From Minisyncoccota bacterium (GTDB lineage Bacteria; Verrucomicrobiota; Lentisphaeria; Oligosphaerales; MVZH01), in assembly GCA_021734725.1 (NCBI GenBank), contig JAIPIM010000003.1, forward strand, positions 1 to 33,547: 33,547 nt of DNA, given 5' to 3'. Made by a program: the position numbers and the translations under genes. The notes under the pieces are model-generated. The model was not told where the DNA came from and did not search any database. It saw only the letters and a program-made list of their open reading frames with translations. Position 1 is the first letter of the stretch; each line of letters begins with the position of its first letter. Shown piece by piece: positions 16,070 to 24,322 of the stretch.

Positions 16070-17248
16070 TTCAAAAAAACGCGTGTCTCCGAGCTGCACT
16101 ATGCCGTCACCCAAACCGGCCAATACTCGGTCGCCAACAGTAAGCTTATCAACTCGCACCTCACCACCCACAACCCTCAGAACGATGCTCTCGCCATTCT
16201 GGCATAACGTACCCCATGCATAGCCGGTGGACCAAAACCACGTAACTGGTTTCTCCGAGGCAGCAAACCGCATCTCACCAGTCACGGCCGAATAATGAAA
16301 TCCGGTCAATGCCGCAATAGCGCCCCAGCTGGCCATGGCACGCGCATAGTGATGACCACATTCCGCTTCGTTGAACGGACTCCGTTTACGTCCGTCATAG
16401 CGGTGGCGGATCGCCTGGATGCATGCCAGCCCGTCATCAACCAGTCCTTCCTGCAGCATCCCGATCGCGGCTGTGTATTCAAAGCCGGTCATGACTTCGG
16501 AAAAATAGGGAAACGGCTGTTCGGGACGCCTGCCCTTCGGGTAGCTTGCCATCAACAAGGCGGATTCACCACCGAGCGCGTAACTGCGTCCACTATTAAA
16601 ATGACCGTGAAATGTCTGCCGCCAGTTATAGCGCCGAATGCTCTCGTAGGCACGCCGCACATGAACAGGATCGAGGAGGTACCCCAACCCCAGGATATGT
16701 GCCATGTACTGTCCCACCAGTTGGTCGATCAAGCATCCTGCTCCGAGCTGCAGTATCGGGCACGGGCCGGGGTTGCGTATGTACAATCCATCCGCAACAT
16801 CGGCTGGACCGCCAACTGGGCGGATTTCGTGTTCGTAATACTCGCCGTTGAACAACTGTTCGTCAACCCACTGGCGGCCCCGTTCAAACAGGGAATGGCA
16901 CGTCGCCGCAAACTCATGTTCCTCCCGGAAACGGGGAATCCCGTGGTTCGCGGCCCGACTCCCGTGGGACCCCTCGTATTCAGCCGCGTCCAGCGGACCC
17001 TCCAAACCGTACGTTGCCACTTCCCCATCAGCATCCTGCAGATTCAGCGCGAAAAAGGGTGCGGTACGCCGGATGCCTTCCCCAACCTCCGGGATGAACC
17101 CTTTCGCCGGCCTATTCATGACCTCCCAGTCTCGCAAATCCCCCCGGCCGCCAAGCGACACGGTGCCCGTCCCAATCCCTCCGAGCGGCATGGCCACCCG
17201 GTACAGATGATCACCGTCATACGAGGTCAAAACAGGCCACTTCTTCAT
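16064..17248 (-). CDS. GH116-family (GBA2-like) glycosidase with a large internal deletion
   Basis: Residues 1-107 match the GH116 N-terminal domain: MPLGGIGTGTVSLGGRGDLR (20-39), the WEVMNRPAKGF block, and NHGIPRFR (101-108). From about residue 111 the sequence is the late part of the (alpha/alpha)6 catalytic domain: EFAATCHSLFERGRQWVDE, LFNGEYYEH, GCLIDQLVGQY (D175, matching the acid/base Asp), NPWNE-like SPFNEAECGHHYARAMASW. Family members are usually 800-950 residues, so several hundred residues, including the region of the nucleophile Glu, are absent while the frame is kept. The protein should be inactive as a classical GH116 beta-glycosidase. The junction is near 16900-16930. The ATG has AAGGAT 8 bases upstream. 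It could be a true in-frame deletion, a decaying gene or an assembly collapse. Confidence 0.8.
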   Translation of the reverse strand: MKKWPVLTSYDGDHLYRVAMPLGGIGTGTVSLGGRGDLRDWEVMNRPAKGFIPEVGEGIRRTAPFFALNLQDADGEVATYGLEGPLDAAEYEGSHGSRAANHGIPRFREEHEFAATCHSLFERGRQWVDEQLFNGEYYEHEIRPVGGPADVADGLYIRNPGPCPILQLGAGCLIDQLVGQYMAHILGLGYLLDPVHVRRAYESIRRYNWRQTFHGHFNSGRSYALGGESALLMASYPKGRRPEQPFPYFSEVMTGFEYTAAIGMLQEGLVDDGLACIQAIRHRYDGRKRSPFNEAECGHHYARAMASWGAIAALTGFHYSAVTGEMRFAASEKPVTWFWSTGYAWGTLCQNGESIVLRVVGGEVRVDKLTVGDRVLAGLGDGIVQLGDTRFFEC

Positions 17249-17352
17249 TCTGAACTATCCTTATGCCTTCGGATGCAAAACTCAGTTACCGGTGGAGAGT
17301 TTATGTTTATAGTAACACCGCAAGATGGCGGTTGCGAAATGGCCTTCGCGCC

Positions 17353-17401
17353 AGTCGTTCGTGGTTCTTAGTTCGAAAACGACGAACGACGAACCAGAAA
17401 C
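17353..17401. repeat. Inverted heptamer-phased repeat upstream of the GH116 gene
   Basis: Seven consecutive 7-mers: AGTCGTT, CGTGGTT, CTTAGTT, then CGAAAAC, GACGAAC, GACGAAC, CAGAAAC. The first three end in GTT and the last four in AAC, so the 7-base phase is mirrored around 17373/17374 and can fold into an imperfect hairpin. The 192-base gap 17249-17440 otherwise holds short hairpins and no gene. Confidence 0.6.
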
Positions 17402-17409
17402 GAAGAGCA

Positions 17410-17440
17410 AGAATTGCGAAAAACTACATTTTGCAATTCT
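17410..17440 (-). terminator. Hairpin immediately after uvrB
   Basis: AGAATTGCGAAAA (17410-17422) pairs with TTTTGCAATTCT (17429-17440), with one bulged base and a 6-base loop. It begins directly at the uvrB stop codon and has internal T/A runs, though no long U-tail. It is a likely transcript end for the nitroreductase-uvrB unit. Confidence 0.5.
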
Positions 17441-19402
17441 CTACTCTTTAAGCTTGGCGATCTGGTCGCGCAGCATAGCGGCACGTTCAAACTCCAGTGC
17501 ATCAGCTGCTTCTTTCATTTCACGCTCGAGCTGCTGGATGGTCTCGGTAATGGTGTAATCTCCACCCTCCTCCTCAATGATGGAAGCAACGACCTCCTCC
17601 GCCTGTTCGTAGAGACGAAGGCTGGATTGCACGGCGCGCTTAATGGAGCGCGGCGTCACGTTATGCTCAAGATTGAAAGCCTGCTGGTGCTTGCGACGCT
17701 CTTCCGTGGTCTCAATCATCCGCCGCATACTATCGGTCATCTTATCGGCGTAAAGAATGACTTGCCCATGAAGGTGACGTGCGGCGCGCCCGGCTGTCTG
17801 GATAAGAGATCGTTCTGACCTCAGGAATCCCTCCTTGTCAGCATCGAGAACGGCAACCAGCGACACCTCGGGCAAGTCCAGCCCCTCGCGAAGAAGATTG
17901 ATGCCCACCAGGCAGTCGAAATCGCCGCTGCGCAAACTGCGGATCAATTCAACTCGTTCAATGGCGTCCACTTCCGAATGAAGGTATCGCACGCGCACAT
18001 CCAGGTCGCGGAGATAATCGGCCAATTCTTCCGCTGTCCGTTTGGTAAGCGTGGTCACAAGCACGCGCTCGTCACATTCCGCCCGACGCCGGATCTCTTC
18101 CAGTACGTCGTCAATCTGGTTTTCCAGCGGACGTACGCTTACTTCCGGATCGAGCAAACCGGTTGGACGCACCACCTGTTCAACCGGTTCCGTGAGTTCA
18201 AGTTCGTACGCACCCGGAGTCGCTGAAACAAACAACGTCTGCCCGGTAAGCGTGTTAAACTCCTCGGCCTTCAGCGGTCGGTTATCCAGCGCCGAAGGTA
18301 ATCGAAATCCGTGATCGACCAATACTTGTTTGCGACTCCGATCCGCGCGGTACATGGCGCCAATCTGCGGTATGGTTACATGCGATTCATCAACGACCGT
18401 GATAAAGTCGTCGGGGAAAAAATCGATCAGCGTATACGGACGCGAACCCGGGGGACGTCCGGCCAAGTGGCGCGAATAGTTTTCAATTCCTGAGCAATAC
18501 CCCAGTTCACGCAACATCTCCATATCGTACATGGTCCGCTGATAGAGCCGTTGCGCTTCGATCAGTTTGCCTTCTCGTTCGAACCGGGCCACCTGTTCAT
18601 CCAGTTCCTCCGTGATCGCTTTCTGCGCACGTTCGATGCGTTCGTACGGCATGACGAAGTGCTTGGCTGGAAAAACGACGATGCTGCCGAGTTCTTCCTC
18701 TTCGTGCTTCGTTAACGCATCTCGGCGCGTGATCCGATCCACGGTTTCTCCCCAGAATTCGACCCGTATCATGTCCTCGCGATAGGATGGAAAAATGTCA
18801 ACGGTATCCCCCGCCGCACGGAATTCACCGCGGTGCGGCGCCGTGTCGTTGCGATTGTACTGCATGTCCACCAGTCGCCGCAACAATTCGTCACGCTGCA
18901 GTTCTCCCCCACGGGTGATAGCTACGCTCATTGCCTGGACATCTTCGGGTGAACCCAAACCGTAAATGCAAGATACGCTGGCGACAATGACAACGTCGCG
19001 CCGCTCCAGCAACGCGCTTGTCGCCGCCAGTCGCAAGCGCTCGATCTCGTCATTTATGGAAGCGTCCTTGGCAATGTATGTGTCAGTCTGGAGGATGTAG
19101 GCTTCCGGCTGGTAGTAATCGTAATAGCTGACGAAATACTCCACTGCATTCTCCGGAAAAAACCCCTTGAATTCGCTGTAGAGTTGAGCGGCCAGCGTCT
19201 TGTTGTGGGAGATAACCAGGGTTGGGCGTTGCACCTCCTGGATAACATTAGCGAGCGTAAAGGTTTTGCCTGATCCTGTAACCCCCAGGAGGGTCTGATA
19301 CCGACAATCACCCGTTTCCAACCCGTGGACCAACTCCGCAATGGCCTTGGGCTGGTCCCCGGCAGGCTGAAAGTCTGAATGGAGCTGAAAACGGCGACTC
19401 AT
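17441..19402 (-). CDS. uvrB: UvrABC system protein B (excinuclease subunit)
   Basis: About 653 residues with all UvrB hallmarks: FQPAGDQPKAI at the N-terminus, Walker A GVTGSGKT, the damage-probing beta-hairpin YYDYYQPEAY, the helicase motifs ending QTAGRAARH, and the C-terminal UVR motif (LEREMKEAADALEFERAAMLRDQI) that binds UvrC. UvrB verifies lesions handed over by UvrA and recruits UvrC for incision in nucleotide excision repair. ATG at 19402 is chosen because MSRRFQLHSDF fits the family start and GGAG lies close upstream. A GTG at 19438 would add 12 residues and overlap the nitroreductase stop. The gene follows the nitroreductase by 29 bases and ends in a hairpin. Confidence 0.97.
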   Translation of the reverse strand: MSRRFQLHSDFQPAGDQPKAIAELVHGLETGDCRYQTLLGVTGSGKTFTLANVIQEVQRPTLVISHNKTLAAQLYSEFKGFFPENAVEYFVSYYDYYQPEAYILQTDTYIAKDASINDEIERLRLAATSALLERRDVVIVASVSCIYGLGSPEDVQAMSVAITRGGELQRDELLRRLVDMQYNRNDTAPHRGEFRAAGDTVDIFPSYREDMIRVEFWGETVDRITRRDALTKHEEEELGSIVVFPAKHFVMPYERIERAQKAITEELDEQVARFEREGKLIEAQRLYQRTMYDMEMLRELGYCSGIENYSRHLAGRPPGSRPYTLIDFFPDDFITVVDESHVTIPQIGAMYRADRSRKQVLVDHGFRLPSALDNRPLKAEEFNTLTGQTLFVSATPGAYELELTEPVEQVVRPTGLLDPEVSVRPLENQIDDVLEEIRRRAECDERVLVTTLTKRTAEELADYLRDLDVRVRYLHSEVDAIERVELIRSLRSGDFDCLVGINLLREGLDLPEVSLVAVLDADKEGFLRSERSLIQTAGRAARHLHGQVILYADKMTDSMRRMIETTEERRKHQQAFNLEHNVTPRSIKRAVQSSLRLYEQAEEVVASIIEEEGGDYTITETIQQLEREMKEAADALEFERAAMLRDQIAKLKE

Positions 19403-19431
19403 GAACTCCGTATCGTTTTTTTGTTGTGCGT

Positions 19432-19950
19432 TCACCACTCTTCCGAATGCACCGCATCATCGCGGTATCGCGTACGGCCTTCTTTTGATTCAGCAGGCCA
19501 ACCGATTGCTATAGCAGCCACCGGAATGACCGATTGCGGAATACCCAGTAAACGCCTGATATGATCGACTCGCTCCTGACGCGGGTGGACGCCCAACCAA
19601 CAGGCGCCCAGGCCGAGCATACTGGCCGCAATCAGTAGATTCTCAATGGCCGCGGAACAGTCCTGCAACATGTACGACAATTCACCGTCATGCGCACGAT
19701 GCAGATCACCGCAGACAATGACGCCAACCGGTGCATCCGCCAACATTTTGCCATGCGGAAGTCCATCGGCAATGTGCGTTCGCATATCCTGGTCGCGAAC
19801 AACAACGAAATGCCATGGATCGGCGGCAACAGCGGATGGCGCGGCCATGGCTGCCTCCAGTACATCGTGGACAACAGTGTCGCCAACCGGTTCCGGTGCG
19901 TAGGAACGAATGCTGCGACGCGTGAATAGGTCATTAAGTTTCGGATTCAT
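19432..19950 (-). CDS. Nitroreductase-family FMN oxidoreductase
   Basis: About 172 residues: FTRRSIRSYAPEPV near the N-terminus is the FMN-phosphate-binding RRSIR motif. PSAVAADPWHFVVV and LGLGACWLGV are further family landmarks, and the C-terminal IAIGWP segment matches the usual GxP ending. Such enzymes reduce nitro compounds or quinones with NAD(P)H; the physiological substrate is not predictable. The ATG at 19950 has GGGAGGA 9 bases upstream. The frame stays open to 20088, but the extra residues do not resemble the family. It precedes uvrB and is probably cotranscribed with it. Confidence 0.88.
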   Translation of the reverse strand: MNPKLNDLFTRRSIRSYAPEPVGDTVVHDVLEAAMAAPSAVAADPWHFVVVRDQDMRTHIADGLPHGKMLADAPVGVIVCGDLHRAHDGELSYMLQDCSAAIENLLIAASMLGLGACWLGVHPRQERVDHIRRLLGIPQSVIPVAAIAIGWPAESKEGRTRYRDDAVHSEEW

Positions 19951-19998
19951 CGGTTTCAGTCCTCCCTTAGCTGGTTCCTTTTTCACAAGACTCTGAAG

Positions 19999-20025
19999 CT
20001 CTCCGAATTGTCGGCGTCCGGAGAG
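19999..20025 (-). terminator. Hairpin just after psd
   Basis: CTCTCCG (19999-20005) pairs with CGGAGAG (20019-20025) around a 13-base loop, starting one base past the psd stop. There is no U-tract, so it may be an attenuator or an RNA end-protecting stem rather than a strong terminator. It lies about 50 bases before the nitroreductase start. Confidence 0.35.
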
Positions 20026-20026
20026 G

Positions 20027-20962
20027 TTATGCTCGGTCTGGCGCGAACAGACAGCCGACACGTTGCCCGGCCAGAATTCGTGTCTCATAACCGTTTAGTG
20101 TATTCTGTGCCAGGTCCGCGTCAAACTCGATACAACCGGGACGCAACACAACAACAATCGTCGAACCACCGAACTCGAAATAGCCTTTCTCATCCATTTT
20201 CGTAAACGTTCGGTCATTGTGCGTGTGCACAATTCGTCCCACGGCAAACGCACCGACCTCAACAAAAGCGGCCCTGCCGAACCCATCAAACTCAACCATG
20301 GATACATATCTCGTATTTGATGTGTATACGTCCGCGCGTCGCCGTAGCGCCATAATATTGACGGGCGCAAGTCCTCCGGGTATTTGACGTTCAGTGAGAA
20401 CACGCCCAGACGCGGGATAATAAAAACGATGGCAGTCAGCGGGTGACAGCCGGAAGACAGCTACAGAGCCTCCGTGAATGTCAGTTGTCTCGTTGTCGGC
20501 ACCCTTCAACAATCGCGATATGTTGAACCGTACGCCTTTCACCGGGAAGCAGGAAAGGGCGTCGACGGAGGGAAACACCAGCACACGCGAGTCGGCGGGG
20601 GCACAGAACTCGTTGGGAGCAGGATTATAGGGACGGGTCCCCTTGCGCAAACAACGAGTGAAAAACTCGTTGAATGTTCGGTATTGCTCAACAGGCTGGG
20701 CAAATTCCGAAACATCTATATGCAATTGCCGGATTGCCGAATTGACAGCGTGTCGCGACCAGCGGGAATCAGCATACCACCCCAAGACTCGACTTATACA
20801 GTGGGAACGAAACAATGCAAGCCGGGGAAGAGCCCCCAAATAGTTCCGGCAGGTGAGCCTCAACAGGTGATCACCGAGAATGGGTTCATCAAACATGTCT
20901 CCCGTCTTACGGTCGTAAACGGTGACCGGAGGTTGACGGGCTTGCTGTCTAAAAACATGCAT
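20027..20962 (-). CDS. psd: Phosphatidylserine decarboxylase proenzyme
   Basis: About 311 residues. The self-cleavage motif FGGST is present with Ser267 as the residue expected to become the pyruvoyl group, giving a large beta chain and a ~45-residue alpha chain. The HRFYYPASGRV block and VGAFAVGRIVHTH segment are typical of the family's ~300-residue class. The enzyme converts phosphatidylserine to phosphatidylethanolamine at the inner membrane. The ATG at 20962 shares one base with the TGA of the upstream fucokinase gene (TGATG), indicating translational coupling; a TTG one codon earlier is unlikely. The pairing with a fucose-nucleotide enzyme is not an obvious pathway link. Confidence 0.93.
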   Translation of the reverse strand: MHVFRQQARQPPVTVYDRKTGDMFDEPILGDHLLRLTCRNYLGALPRLALFRSHCISRVLGWYADSRWSRHAVNSAIRQLHIDVSEFAQPVEQYRTFNEFFTRCLRKGTRPYNPAPNEFCAPADSRVLVFPSVDALSCFPVKGVRFNISRLLKGADNETTDIHGGSVAVFRLSPADCHRFYYPASGRVLTERQIPGGLAPVNIMALRRRADVYTSNTRYVSMVEFDGFGRAAFVEVGAFAVGRIVHTHNDRTFTKMDEKGYFEFGGSTIVVVLRPGCIEFDADLAQNTLNGYETRILAGQRVGCLFAPDRA

Positions 20963-23900
20963 CAAAGCTCCCAGACAATCCTGCTTTCATGGATGCGGAC
21001 ATTTGCGTCACCATACTCCGAGTCAACCGCAGTTTGCAGTGAAGACTGCGCGCCGTCTTTAACAATGCCCAGCAGGTAGCCGCCGCCACCAGCACCCGCC
21101 AGTTTTGCACCTTCGAGGTAGGGAGCAATGCTGTCCATCAATCCGTCAATGAATTCATTGGATGTATTCTCGTCCAGTTCCTTATTCAGTTCCCAGTGCC
21201 ACCACATCCGCTCGCCCGCCGTCCGGAAATCTCCTCGTTCGATGGCACAAGCCATATCTTTCGCAACGCGTTGAATGTCAGAGAGGATTTCCACCGTCCG
21301 CGTCTCGCGCGCGAGCCATTTGCCCATGACCTGGCGCAAAAGATTTTTTGCCAGGCGGCGCTGCCCTGTATCGATAACAATGAGGCGGCGGTCCAACTCG
21401 CGGCGAAGTTCCGCATTCAGGTTCAGCGATTTGACCGACAGCTCCTGATAAGCACCGGGGCCCGAGGTGCTCAGCTTCAGCCCCGGGACGAGCCCTCCCA
21501 CCTGGTCCTGCCATCCCCCCCCCGTAGTCAGCATCTGTTCAATCACCGCGGCAGCATCGAATAATTCCTTGTATCCAGGTGTCACGCCATTGCCGGCCCC
21601 CAACAGGAGCAGCCCTTTAGCCAATCCCGCCGCCAGGATACTGCTTGTTCCCAAACCACTGCCCTTGGGAAGGCTCACACGCGAGGCCAGATGCAATCCC
21701 CCCCCCAGCGTCTTGCACAGCTCTTGAAGACTCGATGCACGTTCGCCCTTTGGCATGACCAAGAAACAGAAGGCCGCCTTATGCAATGCCAACGGATCCT
21801 TGGGATTAGCAAAGTTCTGAAGATCGTCCAAGCTGCAGCAGTCGGTTGAGAATCCCAAATCCTGACTTTCGAGCCGCACGATCGGATCGTCGAGGCGGCG
21901 AGCCTCGACCGTGACGGGAAACTCGCCATCAAGACACACCGCCGCATTCAGCACCGTTCCTCCCCGTTCCAATGCGTGTGGAGGCGTATCTGACCAACCT
22001 CCCGCAAAATCAATTCTTGCCGGCAGTTGCACCGCGACCGCCGCTTGCTTCCAATCGGTGACTGCCGCAATTGCCGCATGTTCGTTTTGCGCGGCCACCA
22101 TCACCCGCGCGACTTCCCGAAACGCTCGATCTTCATGCCGCCGCGATAGTTTTCTGAACCGTTCCGATTCCCGCCCCATACGCGCCAGTACGGCAATCGA
22201 ATAGTGCCATCGCGCCTTGTCCAGAGATTCGTACCGGGCATTCTTATCGTCAGACATACGCGCGATGAGATTGCCCAAATCCTTGTTTGTAGGTATCTTG
22301 TCAATCCACCGTGCCACTGGGTGTTCGCTCTCAAAAAAGTGGCGACATTTGTGGAACACAAGCTCGGAAAACAAGGATTCCCACGAACTCCCAAGCACGT
22401 CCAGATCCGCACGTTCGTAGCTGGAGTGCAACGAACACCTTGCACTGTGCCGCCACCTGTTCAGACCATCATTCTCCGATCCGCTTTTGCCTGCCTTGAA
22501 CAACCACAAGCACGCCTCCCAAGCCTCCTGTATGGAGGAGCACACAGGGAAAAGGTTGGCATCCCACAGTTTACATTCCGCATCCGTGCGGGCGTCGGGC
22601 CAAAGATCCCCGCGGGAAATGCCACAGCGTGTGAGCCACTGCCGCATCGGTTCCCCTAGAAACGTGGCCGTTGCAAGACCGTCCTTCGGATTGTCATCAA
22701 CCCCCCATATGCGGACAACATACGTCGGGCCATTGTCCGCATTCTCACTCGCCAGTGGCAGTGAATGGACCACAACATTACTGGGAACAACCGCATCTTC
22801 GGGCAACTTCATGTTGCTGACGACTGAGTCTTTCCCGATGGTACACCGTCGTGATATATCGCTGAACTCGACTGTAGTTCCAGCTTCTATCACACACTGC
22901 GCCCCCACCTCGCTGTGGAGAATACACGCGGTTTCAGCAACACGACTGTCCTCTCCCAGAACATGGCTGACACGGCGCTTTCCACCCAAAGCACGGACAT
23001 CGTCATCGTCATACGTAATCAGGCGTTGATATTCACGTACCGTTCCGAAATGAAGGAATTTTGCGGGATGCAGGGTCTCCACATAGAACGGAGTGCCTCG
23101 CAGCGAGTCCCATATCGACTGCCGAATGGCCTTAAGGGCGGAAACCGCGGGCCCATCACTCGTATCGTTGATGTAGCTTTCAAACGCCGTACCTGGAGCA
23201 AGCGGCGAAAGGATGTCCCCGTACAGGTTCACCGATGTCCGGGACTCCACCGCCTGGTGAAGCCAGCCGCCGTGAGCACAGCCATCCAGCCATAATGCCG
23301 ATGCCGTATTGGCATCAACGTAGACAATTCCCGTGTCAACCAAGGCATGGCCTCCATCGGAAAGAGCCCCATACTTCCGAAGGGTTCGTAAAGCGGGCTT
23401 GTGCAAAAACAATTGAACACGTCCGCTGGCATCCGGCACAAAAACACCATGGTGAGTAGCTGTTTCACAATCTGTTCTTATGGCGATGCCAGTCATTCCT
23501 GGACGAACAAGGCTAAGCTGAGAGTGGTCGAACAGAAGGAGTACATCGCCGGATGCCAGCAAAAGGCCAGGCCCGATCGTCCCCGGAAGCCCACTCAACG
23601 CCACAAACAATTCATCAAACAATGTCGATGGACGACCTGACGCAAGCAAGCGTGGGATGGGAGCAAAAACTTTACCGAAGGCGGAGTACTGAGGGAGACG
23701 TTTACTGTCACCGCCGGAATGCAATACAAGAATACGGCGGTCCGCAAAAAAAGCTTGCCCCTCTCCCTCTCCGCGGTCCGGCGGAACACCATACTGAGCA
23801 GTAAGTTGCTCGAGAACATTCAGTGTAGCGCCACCGGATCCTATCCGTATACCGCCGGGATCGGCAACAACATGGAACGCGGTTTCCTTGGGAAGCATCC

Positions 23901-24069
23901 CCAGCTCATGACGGACCCGCAACTGGTACCGAAAAGCCGCCGCCTGCGACTCGTTGGCCGCGGTCAACACGACGTCATCCCATGTGGGCAAACGCCTTGC
24001 GCCGTGAAGCGCGTCGCTATAGACACGCCAGTTGTTGAGGTGAGCTTGGTGAAAGAAGGCTGTCTGCAT
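20962..24069 (-). CDS. fkp: Bifunctional L-fucokinase / GDP-L-fucose pyrophosphorylase
   Basis: About 1035 residues. The N-terminal half is the pyrophosphorylase (PF07959 type), with HSGGDSKRLPQYSAFGK at ~117-133 and later short hexapeptide-like repeats (CVIEAGTTVEFSDISRRCTIG). The C-terminal third is a GHMP kinase: PARIDFAGGWSDTPPH, LPKGSGLGTSS near residue 800, and KLAGAGGGGYLLGI near 990. Together these salvage L-fucose to fucose-1-phosphate and then GDP-L-fucose, the donor for fucosylated glycans, in the cytoplasm. The length and domain order match Bacteroides Fkp and plant FKGP. The ATG at 24069 is chosen; the frame extends to a TTG at 24144, but that TTG lies in a promoter-like TTGACTTTTT run. 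The stop overlaps the psd start. It may supply fucose to the polysaccharide made by the genes at 29853-33547. Confidence 0.93.
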   Translation of the reverse strand: MQTAFFHQAHLNNWRVYSDALHGARRLPTWDDVVLTAANESQAAAFRYQLRVRHELGMLPKETAFHVVADPGGIRIGSGGATLNVLEQLTAQYGVPPDRGEGEGQAFFADRRILVLHSGGDSKRLPQYSAFGKVFAPIPRLLASGRPSTLFDELFVALSGLPGTIGPGLLLASGDVLLLFDHSQLSLVRPGMTGIAIRTDCETATHHGVFVPDASGRVQLFLHKPALRTLRKYGALSDGGHALVDTGIVYVDANTASALWLDGCAHGGWLHQAVESRTSVNLYGDILSPLAPGTAFESYINDTSDGPAVSALKAIRQSIWDSLRGTPFYVETLHPAKFLHFGTVREYQRLITYDDDDVRALGGKRRVSHVLGEDSRVAETACILHSEVGAQCVIEAGTTVEFSDISRRCTIGKDSVVSNMKLPEDAVVPSNVVVHSLPLASENADNGPTYVVRIWGVDDNPKDGLATATFLGEPMRQWLTRCGISRGDLWPDARTDAECKLWDANLFPVCSSIQEAWEACLWLFKAGKSGSENDGLNRWRHSARCSLHSSYERADLDVLGSSWESLFSELVFHKCRHFFESEHPVARWIDKIPTNKDLGNLIARMSDDKNARYESLDKARWHYSIAVLARMGRESERFRKLSRRHEDRAFREVARVMVAAQNEHAAIAAVTDWKQAAVAVQLPARIDFAGGWSDTPPHALERGGTVLNAAVCLDGEFPVTVEARRLDDPIVRLESQDLGFSTDCCSLDDLQNFANPKDPLALHKAAFCFLVMPKGERASSLQELCKTLGGGLHLASRVSLPKGSGLGTSSILAAGLAKGLLLLGAGNGVTPGYKELFDAAAVIEQMLTTGGGWQDQVGGLVPGLKLSTSGPGAYQELSVKSLNLNAELRRELDRRLIVIDTGQRRLAKNLLRQVMGKWLARETRTVEILSDIQRVAKDMACAIERGDFRTAGERMWWHWELNKELDENTSNEFIDGLMDSIAPYLEGAKLAGAGGGGYLLGIVKDGAQSSLQTAVDSEYGDANVRIHESRIVWEL

Positions 24070-24155
24070 AGGAGTCCACGGGGTTACAGGCAAACAAGCA
24101 GAAAATGACCGCCATCTTAGCTGGACCTTGCGTGAAAAAGTCAAGCTTGTATCGC

Positions 24156-24167
24156 GTCAACGTTGAC
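24156..24167 (-). promoter_or_regulatory. Perfect 12-bp palindrome upstream of fkp (candidate operator)
   Basis: GTCAACGTTGAC is self-complementary and lies about 90 bases before the fkp ATG, just upstream of a TTGACT (24144-24139) that could be a -35 box. In the same gap (24070-24322) there is one short hairpin, CGCC-TTCA-GGCG at 24235-24246, and no gene that I can support. Confidence 0.35.
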
Positions 24168-24322
24168 CGAGGAAGGAGCAATGCATTTCACATATCCCAA
24201 CAGCCGACACCGCTCTGACGCGATCTGAGTCGCCCGCCTTCAGGCGTTCCGCGTCCGCCGCGCAGCCTTAATCCACACGACTTCAAGAGATGGCGACAAT
24301 GTGCACCTCGGCCGGCACAAAC

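Noticed and set aside
16295..17371. A 358-codon open frame antisense to the GH116 gene
   Set aside because: It is Cys/Pro/Arg-rich with no domain resemblance, and the opposite strand encodes clear GH116 motifs with a good ribosome-binding site.
19951..20088. 46-residue N-terminal extension of the nitroreductase
   Set aside because: The ATG at 19950 has a strong GGGAGGA site and starts the family pattern; the upstream codons cross the hairpin after psd.
24070..24144. 25-residue N-terminal extension of Fkp from a TTG at 24144
   Set aside because: The TTG is the start of TTGACTTTTT, more like a -35 region, and the extra residues do not resemble the family. The ATG at 24069 is preferred.
24235..24246. 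Short CGCC/GGCG hairpin as an fkp-region terminator
   Set aside because: The stem is only 4 bp with no U-run, too weak to call a terminator. It is mentioned only as content of the gap.
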